Shown here piece by piece: positions 17,855-25,633 of a DNA stretch of 64,000 nucleotides (positions are counted from its first letter, which is position 1; each line of letters begins with the position of its first letter). Made by a program: the position numbers and the translations under genes. The DNA is from Gulosibacter macacae (GTDB taxonomy: Bacteria; Actinomycetota; Actinomycetes; Actinomycetales; Microbacteriaceae). The notes under the pieces were generated by a model, which did no database searches, was not told where the DNA came from, and saw nothing but the letters and a program-made list of their open reading frames with translations. The stretch is from contig NZ_RQVS01000002.1 of assembly GCF_003865375.1 (NCBI RefSeq), positions 124,001 through 188,000 on the forward strand. The letters run 5' to 3'.

Positions 17855-18946
17855 TTAGTTCACGCGGGGAGCCGCGAACTTCATGACTGAGGAGAGGTCG
17901 AACGCCGCGGTGGCGGGTGTCGAGCCACTCGATGAGCGGGATGCTTTTGGCTTTGCCGAGTGCACCGTTTCGGGTCGCGCCTGTAGCAGGAGTACGTTCT
18001 CGCCGGCTGGCAGATCGCCGTCTATGGCCCATTCGACGTCTTGTGGGACGCGATAGTGCTTTTCGGCGCGCTTGGCGAGGTTCGCTACGGCGAGCACCTC
18101 GTCGCTTGAGAGGCATCGCTGGGCGCGGCGCTTCTCATTGACCTCACGCTGGACGAGCTTCGAGCCGGCCGGATCAACCACGAGTTCAGCGTGCTTGTCG
18201 CCGATGCGCTCATCGATTACCTGCAGGGTGACTTTGTCGAGGCGCAGGTTGTCGGGGGTCACCTCGCCCGAGACCACCATTTCGCCGACGCCGTACGAGG
18301 CATCGATGACGATCTTTGAGCGGTCGCCGTTGGCTGGATCGATGGTCATCGCGACACCCGAGGTCTTCGCGTTCACCATCTTTTGCACAACCACGGCCAT
18401 CGAAAGTCCGTCGTTGGGAATGTTGTTGCGCAGGCGGTAGATGATCGCGCGGCTCGTGTAGAGCGAGGCGAAGCACTTGCGGATGTGGATACCGACCTCG
18501 TCAAACCCGTTGATCCACAGGTAGGTGTCCTGCTGGCCGGCGAAAGATGCATCCGGCAGGTCTTCGGCGGTCGCGCTCGAGCGCACAGCGACCGGCACTG
18601 GTTCGGCGAACTTCGACTGCAGTTGCTCATACGCGGCAATAGTTTGCTCGCGAATGTGCAGCGGCATCGGCTTAGACGTAATCTCTTCGCGAATCTGGGC
18701 AGCAACGCGCTCAACTTCGTCGACATTATTGGCGTCGAGTCCGTCGAGTAGCTGGTGGATGTCGTCGGCGATGCCGGCTTCGGCGATGAAGTCATCGAAT
18801 TGGTGGGTAGTGACGACGAATCCTGGAGGGACGGGCATCCCGGCGGCGGTCATGGTGACCAGCGAGGAGCCCTTGCCGCCAAGTTCAGCGAGGGTGGGAG
18901 GCGTACCGCCGTCAAAGAACTGGATGTAGCGGGTGTCGATGGTCAT
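17855..18946 (-). CDS. creI: ATP-grasp subunit of alkylphenol kinase (CreI-like)
   Basis: A 363-residue protein equal to the N-terminal nucleotide-binding half of PEP synthase or pyruvate phosphate dikinase. Signatures: LGGKGSSLVTM near residue 22, the VRSSATAEDLPDASFAGQQ motif near residue 120, and the ATP-binding end VLLLQARPET near residue 325. It presumably phosphorylates the His of CreH with ATP, and CreH passes the group to the phenol. The start overlaps the creJ stop by 4 bp; 80 bp separate it from creH. Confidence 0.82.
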   Translation of the reverse strand: MTIDTRYIQFFDGGTPPTLAELGGKGSSLVTMTAAGMPVPPGFVVTTHQFDDFIAEAGIADDIHQLLDGLDANNVDEVERVAAQIREEITSKPMPLHIREQTIAAYEQLQSKFAEPVPVAVRSSATAEDLPDASFAGQQDTYLWINGFDEVGIHIRKCFASLYTSRAIIYRLRNNIPNDGLSMAVVVQKMVNAKTSGVAMTIDPANGDRSKIVIDASYGVGEMVVSGEVTPDNLRLDKVTLQVIDERIGDKHAELVVDPAGSKLVQREVNEKRRAQRCLSSDEVLAVANLAKRAEKHYRVPQDVEWAIDGDLPAGENVLLLQARPETVHSAKPKASRSSSGSTPATAAFDLSSVMKFAAPRVN

Positions 18947-20208
18947 GCGCGGGCACCTTCCCAGGTCACAGGCATAGAGGTGGGTACGCGAAACGAGATG
19001 TTCTCTCGGAATTCGATGTCCTCGGGGCGATCGGCCTCCAGGTAGGGCGCGCGCGTCGCGATCTCTTCGAGGGCGATCTTCGCCTGCAGCTTCGCGAGCA
19101 TGTTGCCGAGGCAGTAATGGATGCCGAAGCCGAACGAGAGGTGCTCGCGCGCATTCTTGCGGTGGATGTCGAGCTCATCCGGGTTTTCAAAGTGGCTCTC
19201 GTCGCGGTTCGCTGAGCCCATGACGAGCAACAGGCCGTCGCCTTCCTTGATGGCGACACCGCCAACTTCGGTATCGCGGGTTGCCTTGCGGCGCCAAGCG
19301 ACGATCGAACCCGAATAACGCAGTACTTCGTCGATCGCGCCGGGGATCAGTTTGGGGTCGTCAAGAATCTCTTGCCACTGCTTGCGGTCGGCGAGGAGCA
19401 CTCGGCAGGCATTGGTGATGAGCGTGGTCGTCGTCTCATGTCCGGCGAACAAGAGCGAGTAACAAACCGAGGCGATCTCGTGATCGGTGATCTCGGCGCC
19501 CTCATCCTGGGCGCGAACGAGGTCAGCAACGAGGTTGTCGCCACCCTCTCGGTGGGCCCGCTCGACGAGCGCGAGGCATTGCTGCCAGTACTCGACGAGA
19601 TTGTGAGCGTGGGGCACCTGCTCTTCATCGCTGAGATCGCCCCAGGTCATTGCCGCGCGCGAGTCGCTCCAGCGCTTGTAGTCATCGATGCGGGCGAGGT
19701 CTTCGCCGATCAGTGTGAGGATGGTGATGGTCGGCAGCTCGTAGGCGACGTCGCGCAGGATGTCAGCGTCACTGGCGCCACGTTCGAGCATCCCATCGAT
19801 GAGACGGGCGACGTTCTCACGGATGAACGGCTCGAGTACCTTGTATCGGCGCGGCGTGAAAGCGCGCTGCACGACACTGCGGATGCGAGTGTGCGTCGGG
19901 GGAGTGCGCGCGCTAAGTCCCGAGTACGCCGTGAACCCGCCCTCAGTCATGATGCGCTTGGCCTCGGCACCGCGCTCGCGGACCGGCGCCTGGGCGTTCT
20001 CGCTCGAAAACGTCTCCCAGTCGTTGAAGACAGCCTTGATGTCGTAATAGCGGGTGACGATCCACAGCCCCACTCGCTCGTCGAAGACAACCGGAGCCTC
20101 ATCGCGAAGTCGAGCGTAGGAAGGGAAGGGGTTCTTCATCTCGAAGGGTTCGTAGCCGTGCGCGGCCGCACCGTGTGCGACGGGGCATCCGCTCGTCGTC
20201 GATGACAT
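18943..20208 (-). CDS. creJ: cytochrome P450 oxidising alkylphenyl phosphates (CreJ-like)
   Basis: A 421-residue class I bacterial P450. The I-helix oxygen-binding motif is FAGHETTT (about residue 240), the ExxR motif is EVLRY, and the haem-ligand loop is FGFGIHYCLG (about residue 360). First gene of the operon. In C. glutamicum the equivalent enzyme hydroxylates the methyl group of p-cresyl phosphate, stepwise to alcohol, aldehyde and acid level, with the phosphate acting as anchor. Electrons come from the co-encoded CreE/CreF. The promoter should lie in 20209-20357, where an IclR-type palindrome is seen. Confidence 0.84.
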   Translation of the reverse strand: MSSTTSGCPVAHGAAAHGYEPFEMKNPFPSYARLRDEAPVVFDERVGLWIVTRYYDIKAVFNDWETFSSENAQAPVRERGAEAKRIMTEGGFTAYSGLSARTPPTHTRIRSVVQRAFTPRRYKVLEPFIRENVARLIDGMLERGASDADILRDVAYELPTITILTLIGEDLARIDDYKRWSDSRAAMTWGDLSDEEQVPHAHNLVEYWQQCLALVERAHREGGDNLVADLVRAQDEGAEITDHEIASVCYSLLFAGHETTTTLITNACRVLLADRKQWQEILDDPKLIPGAIDEVLRYSGSIVAWRRKATRDTEVGGVAIKEGDGLLLVMGSANRDESHFENPDELDIHRKNAREHLSFGFGIHYCLGNMLAKLQAKIALEEIATRAPYLEADRPEDIEFRENISFRVPTSMPVTWEGARA

Positions 20209-20297
20209 GCATTCTCCTAGTCCGAAGGAGCTCTACATTGAGCTCCCGAAGGTGACTATGAGTGTGGGCGCGGTGCGATCGATCGCCACTATGCAAA

Positions 20298-20312
20298 TTC
20301 CACTCAGTGGAA
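20298..20312. promoter_or_regulatory. IclR-type operator candidate upstream of creJ
   Basis: TTCCACTCAGTGGAA is a perfect 7+1+7 palindrome about 90 bp upstream of the creJ start codon. IclR-family proteins bind palindromes of the TGGAA/TTCCA kind, and an IclR gene lies directly upstream, so this is a good candidate for cre operon control. Confidence 0.5.
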
Positions 20313-20357
20313 ACGAGTTTCTAGGCCGGCCTCCCGAATCCTGCAGTTGCGACGGTG

Positions 20358-21194
20358 CTACTCGGGCGATGGACTGCTCGCCGACGGCTTTGTTCGGGCC
20401 GCAGCTCCCACATCCATACCTGAGCGCAGTAGCGACTCAAGCGGAATAGGCGTCGTCGCCCGCTCGATGCGTTCGCTTACATTTCGCAACGTGGGCACAT
20501 GCGCCGTGAGCTGGGATGCGGTTGCGGTTTGCATCACGAGCCCAACACCGGCTCCAATGCGGCCGGTGTGAAACACCGGCACCGCGACCGAGCAGGAGCC
20601 GGCGCGCACCTCGTCGATGGTGATTGCGAATCCGAGCTTGCGGATGCGATCGAGTTCAAGCCGCAGCAGCTTCGGGTCAGTCACCGTGCGTGGGGTACGT
20701 GATTCAAGCGGCCGACGCAAATACGCCTCGCGCACTTCGGGAGTCTCGTGAGCGAGGATGACCTTGCCCACTGCGGTTGCATGCATAGGCAAGCGGCCTC
20801 CGACGCGGGAGGCGCGAGGCACTCGGCGCAGCCCGTAGATGCGGTCGATGTAGAGCACGTCCATGCCGTCGCGAATGGCGAGGTGCGAGGTTTCGCCGGT
20901 CAGCGCATAGAGGTCTTGGAGGTACGGCCGTACGGTGTCGCGCAGGGCTCGACCGGCGTTTTGCGCGAGTTCCCAGAGCCGCAGCCCAACCTGATAGCGG
21001 TCGTTCGCATCGCGCGAAATTGCGCCCCATTCCTCGAGCTCTGCGGCCAGTCGGTGCGTGGTACTCAGGGGCAACCCCGCCGTTGCCGCCAGGTCAGTGA
21101 GGCTCAACGAGCGCTGGCCCGACTCGAATGCGGCGAGGATCGCGAGCACCTTCGAGGTCACGGTGCGCCCAGGCTCGCCGCTGCCTCCTGCCAC
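20358..21194 (-). CDS. IclR-family regulator, probably of the cre operon
   Basis: A 278-residue IclR protein: winged helix SLTDLAATAGLPLSTTHRLAAELEEWG, then the effector domain with MHATAVGKVILA and TIDEVRAGSCSVAVPVFH. I chose the GTG at 21194 because GAAGGAG precedes it by five bases; the frame is open for 210 more codons upstream, without family similarity, over the divergent IclR gene. It is upstream of and co-directional with creJ, 149 bp apart, which makes it the likely sensor of p-cresol or a pathway intermediate. Confidence 0.82.
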   Translation of the reverse strand: MAGGSGEPGRTVTSKVLAILAAFESGQRSLSLTDLAATAGLPLSTTHRLAAELEEWGAISRDANDRYQVGLRLWELAQNAGRALRDTVRPYLQDLYALTGETSHLAIRDGMDVLYIDRIYGLRRVPRASRVGGRLPMHATAVGKVILAHETPEVREAYLRRPLESRTPRTVTDPKLLRLELDRIRKLGFAITIDEVRAGSCSVAVPVFHTGRIGAGVGLVMQTATASQLTAHVPTLRNVSERIERATTPIPLESLLRSGMDVGAAARTKPSASSPSPE

Positions 21195-21309
21195 TGGGTC
21201 TCCTTCGACGCGGTTGGGTTGGATGCGGTGCCCACATGCTAGTTCGCGGTATGCGCCACGGCCGCGCGAATGCAGGCAAGTCGCGGCGAAATGCGCTGAG
21301 ATCGAGGCT

Positions 21310-22077
21310 ATGGCCAATTCCGCATCCGGTGACTCCATGCTCGACCGCCTCGTGCGCGTGCTCGAGTCGTTTGACACCGGCCGCCCGACGCAGACGATCG
21401 CAGACCTCGCGCGCCGCGCGGACCTGCCGCTGTCGACGGCGTATCGCTTCGTCGGTGAACTCGTTGAACGGGGCCTGCTTGAACGAGACGAGTCGGGCGA
21501 AGTTCGCATTGGGATGCACCTGTGGGAGCTCACGACGCGCGGCTCTCGAGCGCTCGAATTGCGTCGCCTCGCACTGCCGAGCATGGGACGGGTGCAGGCG
21601 CGCTTGCGCGAACACACCCAGCTCGCGGTGCTCGAAGGCGACTCGGCACTGTTCATCGAGCGTCTGAGCGGAGCCTCGTCGGGCGCAAACATCACTCGCG
21701 TGGCCGGAAGGCTACCGCTCCACGCCTCCTCGTCGGGGCTTGTGCTCCTTGCGTACGCGCCCGCTGAGGTGCGTGAGCGCATCCTGGCAGGTCCCCTCTT
21801 GCCCGTCGCCGACGAGACGATCACCGATCCCGATCAGCTGCGACGCACGCTCGCGCATGTTCGTGAGCGTGGTCACGTGCGCGCGCTCGGCTCGATCGAG
21901 CATCACTCGCTCGGCATCGCGGTGCCGGTTGACGACGGCTCGGGTCGCGTCATTGCGGCGCTCTCGGCGGTCTTGCCGCGCGAGTACCCAAACCCGGATG
22001 CGGCCCTCGCCGTACTCGTGCGCGGCGCCAAAGAGATCACGGCGGCGATCGCCGGCCGCGAGGGCGTCGCGAACTAA
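21310..22077 (+). CDS. pobR: IclR-family regulator, probably of pobA
   Basis: A 255-residue IclR protein with TIADLARRADLPLSTAYRFVGELVERG as the DNA-binding helix pair and LHASSSGLVLLAY / LGSIEHHSLGIAVPV in the ligand domain. It is encoded 127 bp before pobA on the same strand and diverges from the other IclR gene (115 bp between starts). Control of pobA by 4-hydroxybenzoate is inferred from position. The ATG at 21310 has only a weak ribosome binding site; the ATG nine codons later (MLDRLVRVL) is an alternative. Confidence 0.8.
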   Translation: MANSASGDSMLDRLVRVLESFDTGRPTQTIADLARRADLPLSTAYRFVGELVERGLLERDESGEVRIGMHLWELTTRGSRALELRRLALPSMGRVQARLREHTQLAVLEGDSALFIERLSGASSGANITRVAGRLPLHASSSGLVLLAYAPAEVRERILAGPLLPVADETITDPDQLRRTLAHVRERGHVRALGSIEHHSLGIAVPVDDGSGRVIAALSAVLPREYPNPDAALAVLVRGAKEITAAIAGREGVAN

Positions 22078-22103
22078 CCTGCGGGTGCGGTACCCGAATT
22101 TTC

Positions 22104-22120
22104 TTCCCGATGAATGGGAA
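22104..22120. promoter_or_regulatory. possible IclR-type site upstream of pobA
   Basis: TTCCC and GGGAA half-sites are spaced by 7 bp, about 85 bp before the pobA start. The geometry is that of an IclR-family operator, but the arms are short. Confidence 0.3.
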
Positions 22121-22204
22121 TGCTCGACCAGATCGCCTGCGCGTAGCCAAGACTTTCGCAAGTACCCAGTCGGGGAGCAGCTTCAGTCAGTCAAAGGAGA
22201 CGTC

Positions 22205-23401
22205 ATGACCACCATCCGTACCCAGGTCGGCATCATCGGCGCCGGTCCCGCAGGCCTCCTGCTCGGCGAAATGCTTGAGCGCGAGGGCATCTCGTCGGTC
22301 ATCATCGACACCCGCACCCGCGAAGACATCGAACAGACGATCCGCGCCGGCATCCTCGAGCAGTCAACGATCGACGTGCTCGACGCCATCGTGCCGAACC
22401 ACCGCGCCCGCACCGCCGGCTACCGCCACGAGGGCATCGAACTCGACTTTGACGGTGCCGGTCACCGCATCGACTTCGAAGCGCTCGTCGGCCAGGCCGT
22501 CTACCTCTACCCGCAGCACGAAGTGCTCATCGACCTCCTCGTCGCCGCGGATGCGCGCAACGCTGATATCCGTCTTGAGGTCACCGCAAACGACGTCGTC
22601 GACCTCGACACCGCGACCCCGCGCATCCTCGCCACCACCAAGGACGGCGAGCCCCTCGAGATCGTCTGCGACTTTGTTGTCGGCGCCGATGGCACCCGCG
22701 GAATCTCGCGCGCGCTCGTCAATGGCGCCCGCCGCGAGGGCCACTTCCGCGAGTACCCCTTCGCCTGGTTCGGCATCCTGACCGAGGCCGCACCGAGTGC
22801 CCCCGAACTCATCTACGCCGCCTCGGAGCGCGGCTTCGCGCTCATTAGCCAGCGCAACGAGACCGTGCAACGCATGTACCTGCAGTGCGACCCCGAGATG
22901 CCGGTCGATGCGATGACCGACGACGAGATCTGGGATGAGTTTCAGGCTCGCGTGCCTGCCACTGAGCTCAAGCGCGGGCCGATCTTCCAGCGCGATGTGC
23001 TCCGCTTCCGCTCGTTCGTTGCGGCGAAGCTGCGTAACGGCCCGATGTTCCTTGTTGGTGACTCGGCTCACACGGTGCCGCCGACCGGTGCCAAGGGCAT
23101 GAACGTGGCCGTGGCCGACGTCGTCCTCCTTAACCGCGCGCTGCGCGAGCACTACGCGGGCGGCGGCGACGCCTTCCTCGACAGCTACGAAGAGGATGCG
23201 CTCGTGCGCATTTGGAAGGCCCAGCACTTCTCGTACTGGATGACCTCGATGCTCCACGCAGCTCCCAACGAGACGAGCTACGACCACAACCGCCGCATCG
23301 CGGAATTGCGCACCGTCACCGACTCGGAGGCCGGCCGCAAGTTCCTCGCTGAGGGCTACACCGGCTGGCAGTTCGCCGGTTGGGAGCCCGTCGAGAAGTA
23401 G
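22205..23401 (+). CDS. pobA: 4-hydroxybenzoate 3-monooxygenase
   Basis: A 398-residue flavoprotein hydroxylase that converts 4-hydroxybenzoate to protocatechuate using NAD(P)H and O2. FAD motifs are GIIGAGPAGLLLG at the N-terminus and VGDSAHTVPPTGAKGMN near residue 285; the DG fingerprint region is VVGADGTRG. The RAGILEQST stretch is a known PobA signature. A strong ribosome binding site (AAAGGAG) precedes the ATG. It links the product of the cre operon to the beta-ketoadipate pathway, of which pcaIJ is present in this window. Confidence 0.92.
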   Translation: MTTIRTQVGIIGAGPAGLLLGEMLEREGISSVIIDTRTREDIEQTIRAGILEQSTIDVLDAIVPNHRARTAGYRHEGIELDFDGAGHRIDFEALVGQAVYLYPQHEVLIDLLVAADARNADIRLEVTANDVVDLDTATPRILATTKDGEPLEIVCDFVVGADGTRGISRALVNGARREGHFREYPFAWFGILTEAAPSAPELIYAASERGFALISQRNETVQRMYLQCDPEMPVDAMTDDEIWDEFQARVPATELKRGPIFQRDVLRFRSFVAAKLRNGPMFLVGDSAHTVPPTGAKGMNVAVADVVLLNRALREHYAGGGDAFLDSYEEDALVRIWKAQHFSYWMTSMLHAAPNETSYDHNRRIAELRTVTDSEAGRKFLAEGYTGWQFAGWEPVEK

Positions 23402-23421
23402 CGTTCGCGCGCACTCAATCC

Positions 23422-23461
23422 AACTTACCCCTGTCGATCTGCGGATCGACAGGGGCAAGTT
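23422..23461 (+). terminator. pobA terminator hairpin
   Basis: An 18-bp stem (AACTTACCCCTGTCGATC against its complement with one mismatch) and a TGCG loop begin 20 bases after the pobA stop. The short TTAGTTT stretch behind it gives some T content. Confidence 0.65.
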
Positions 23462-23550
23462 AGTTTCCCAGGATCCTCAAGTAAGTCCGAGTCTCGAACT
23501 CGACTCCCTCGCCAAAGATCCCGATAAATGGACTCAAGGAGAGTGGCTTA

Positions 23551-23691
23551 ATGGGGAGCAATCACGAAGTCGCCGGCCAGACCGCGATCATCACCGGCGC
23601 CGGAAGCGGCATCGGTGCCGCCACGGCCATCCTGATGACTTTTGTGGTTGGTGGGTCGACATGGATGCGCACCCCGATAGTGTCGGCATAG
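23551..23691 (+). pseudogene. N-terminal remnant of a short-chain dehydrogenase
   Basis: ATG followed by 46 codons. The first ~27 residues are an SDR start (VAGQTAIITGAGSGIGAATAI, written here as the cofactor-binding TGAGSGIG region); the sequence then runs into unrelated residues and a stop. A GGAGAG-like ribosome binding site is still present. The rest of the gene is missing, so this is a deletion scar, with the IclR gene starting 22 bp later. Confidence 0.65.
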
Positions 23692-23713
23692 CTGCCACGT
23701 GAAGGAGGACCGC

Positions 23714-24505
23714 ATGACTGAGCCCACCGACCAGACCCCGGTCTCGGGTGTGCTGCCGCGCATCCACGTGCTGCTCACACGCATCTCGGCAAGCGGGCGT
23801 CACGGCATCCGCCTCAAAGATCTCGCCGAAGAGACCGGCATCGCCCGCCCGACCGTGCACCGGATGCTGCAGGACCTCAGCGCCGTCGGCTACGTCTCGC
23901 AGCTCGAGAACAAGCACTACGTGCTTGGCGAAGAACTCTTCTGGCTGGGACTCGCCGCACCCTTCACCTTCCCGGCGATGCCGGCGCTGCGGGTGCTCGC
24001 TGATTCCCTCGCGCTCACCACCGGTGACACGGTTTACGTCTCAATGCGTGTGCCTGGTGGCGTGCGTTACCTCCTGCGCGCTGAGGGCGACTATCCGCTG
24101 CAATCGAAGGTGGTCACCCCGGGCGACTTCAAGCCGTTCACTTCCAGCTACACCGGGCTCGCGATGCTCGGCACCATGCCGCCCGATCTGCAGGAATCGG
24201 CGATTGAGCATCTGCAACTCACCGGCATCGTCGCCGAGATCGACCGACCGACGTTGCGCGACGAATTGCGTGCGGCGGTGGCGAGTGTGGGCACGCAAGG
24301 TTGGCTCACCGGCGCGAATCTTGTGATGCCCGGGCTTTCGGGAATCGGCGCCCCGGTGCCGGTGGCCTCGGGCCTACCGATTGCGGCCGTGTCGATCTCG
24401 GCGGCGGAGATGCGCATCACCCCGGAGCGCGCGGCGAAGCTGGCGCCTGAACTGCTCAACACGGCCCGCCGGATGGGGCACGCGATTTCACAGGTGCGTC
24501 GCTAG
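23714..24505 (+). CDS. IclR-family transcriptional regulator
   Basis: A 263-residue IclR protein. The DNA-binding segment is GIRLKDLAEETGIARPTVHRMLQDLSAVG; the effector domain is recognisable but less typical than in the two other IclR proteins nearby (FTSSYTGLAMLG in place of the usual LHATAxGK). GAAGGAGG precedes the ATG. It lies just upstream of and co-directional with the cyclase and SDR genes, which it probably controls. Confidence 0.82.
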   Translation: MTEPTDQTPVSGVLPRIHVLLTRISASGRHGIRLKDLAEETGIARPTVHRMLQDLSAVGYVSQLENKHYVLGEELFWLGLAAPFTFPAMPALRVLADSLALTTGDTVYVSMRVPGGVRYLLRAEGDYPLQSKVVTPGDFKPFTSSYTGLAMLGTMPPDLQESAIEHLQLTGIVAEIDRPTLRDELRAAVASVGTQGWLTGANLVMPGLSGIGAPVPVASGLPIAAVSISAAEMRITPERAAKLAPELLNTARRMGHAISQVRR

Positions 24506-24539
24506 GCGGTCTCGAAACGGCGTGGAGTTCGGTGAATGG

Positions 24540-24660
24540 ACTATCGCGCATTGATGTATTGCGGGCGGCTTCCGTTGATGCGTAGCATTTGAGCAGTATT
24601 CGTGCCGAGCTGATGCATCCTGCGCAAGCACTGGAGTTCAATTATCGGAACTATCGCGCA
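24540..24660. promoter_or_regulatory. 11-bp direct repeats before the cyclase gene
   Basis: ACTATCGCGCA occurs at 24540-24550 and again at 24650-24660, the second just before the ribosome binding site of the gene at 24671. Their placement in the promoter gap behind an IclR gene makes them possible regulator sites; the spacing of 110 bp would suit looping or two separate sites. Confidence 0.3.
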
Positions 24661-24670
24661 AGGGGGCGCA

Positions 24671-25633
24671 ATGAACGCATCCGAGGTCATGCACATTGGC
24701 GAGCTGCTCAAGAACTCGCCGCGCAATTGGGGCAAGTGGGGTGACGACGATGAAGTTGGCGCGCTCAACTATCTCGACACCGCCGAGGTGCTGCGCGGGG
24801 CGACCGCAATCCGCTCCGGCAAGACCTTCACGCTTGCGATCCCGATGGCAAACCCCGCGGGGGATCCGCTCTGGCCGGGGCGTCAGCCCGCATCCCGGTA
24901 CAACGTGCTCGATCGCGGTGATTTTGCCGCCGGCGCCGGCCCGGCGATCCCCGGCGGTAACGAGTATGCCGACGACATCATGGTCATCTACAACCAGGGC
25001 TCGAGCCAGGTCGATGCCCTCGGCCACGTGTGGTACGACAACGAACTCTACAACGGCTACCCGGCCGAGACCACCGCGCACACGCTGACGAAAGCGAGCA
25101 TCCTGCCGATTGCCGAGCGCGGCATCGTCGGCCGCGGCGTGCTCATCGATATGGCGCGACACCGTGGCAAGGCCTCGCTCGCGAAGGGCGAAACCTTCAC
25201 GCATGACGACTTGCTCGCGGCAGCGGAGGCGCAGGGTGTCGAGATCTCGCCGCGAAGCATCCTGGTCATTCGCACCGGATTCATTGGCTCGTTCTGGCGC
25301 GAGGGCGCGGCCGAGTTCTACCGCGACTTCAACGAACCGGGGCTCGTCTACAGTCCCGAGCTCGTCGAGTGGTTCCAGCGCATGGAGATTCCGGCGCTCG
25401 TCACCGACACCATCGCGAATGAGGTGACGGTTGATCCGAATACCGGCATCAGCCTGCCGCTGCACTCAGCGCTCATGCGCAACCTTGGTGTGACGTTCAG
25501 CGAGATCATGTCGCTCGATGGGCTCGCTGAAGATTGCGCAGCCGATGGCCAGTGGGAGTTTCTCTATGTGGCGGCGCCGTTGAAGGTCTTCGGCGGGACC
25601 GGCTCGCCTGTCAATCCGGTGGTGATCAAGTGA
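24671..25633 (+). CDS. cyclase-family metal-dependent hydrolase
   Basis: A 320-residue member of the cyclase/kynurenine-formamidase/isatin-hydrolase superfamily (large subgroup). The metal-binding stretch reads SSQVDALGHVWYDNELYNGY, with Asp and His at the conserved spacing but Gln where many members have the first His. Likely a ring-opening hydrolase of a lactone, imide or amide. It overlaps the following SDR gene by 4 bp, so the two act together, probably under the upstream IclR regulator. The substrate cannot be read from sequence. Confidence 0.75.
   Translation: MNASEVMHIGELLKNSPRNWGKWGDDDEVGALNYLDTAEVLRGATAIRSGKTFTLAIPMANPAGDPLWPGRQPASRYNVLDRGDFAAGAGPAIPGGNEYADDIMVIYNQGSSQVDALGHVWYDNELYNGYPAETTAHTLTKASILPIAERGIVGRGVLIDMARHRGKASLAKGETFTHDDLLAAAEAQGVEISPRSILVIRTGFIGSFWREGAAEFYRDFNEPGLVYSPELVEWFQRMEIPALVTDTIANEVTVDPNTGISLPLHSALMRNLGVTFSEIMSLDGLAEDCAADGQWEFLYVAAPLKVFGGTGSPVNPVVIK

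Noticed and set aside
17775-18116. 114-codon N-terminal extension of creH
   Set aside because: It overlaps the end of creI, is Arg-rich without family similarity, and the ATG at 17774 has a proper ribosome binding site.
11246-20208. reading the cre-like genes as a gluconeogenic PEP synthase plus an unrelated P450
   Set aside because: The ATP-grasp and phosphohistidine parts are on separate genes and CreH does not show the normal PEP/pyruvate-binding C-terminal domain; the gene order fits the alkylphenol kinase cluster much better.
21195-21824. 210-codon upstream extension of the IclR gene at 20358
   Set aside because: The extension covers the divergent IclR gene, has no family similarity, and a good GTG start with GAAGGAG exists at 21194.
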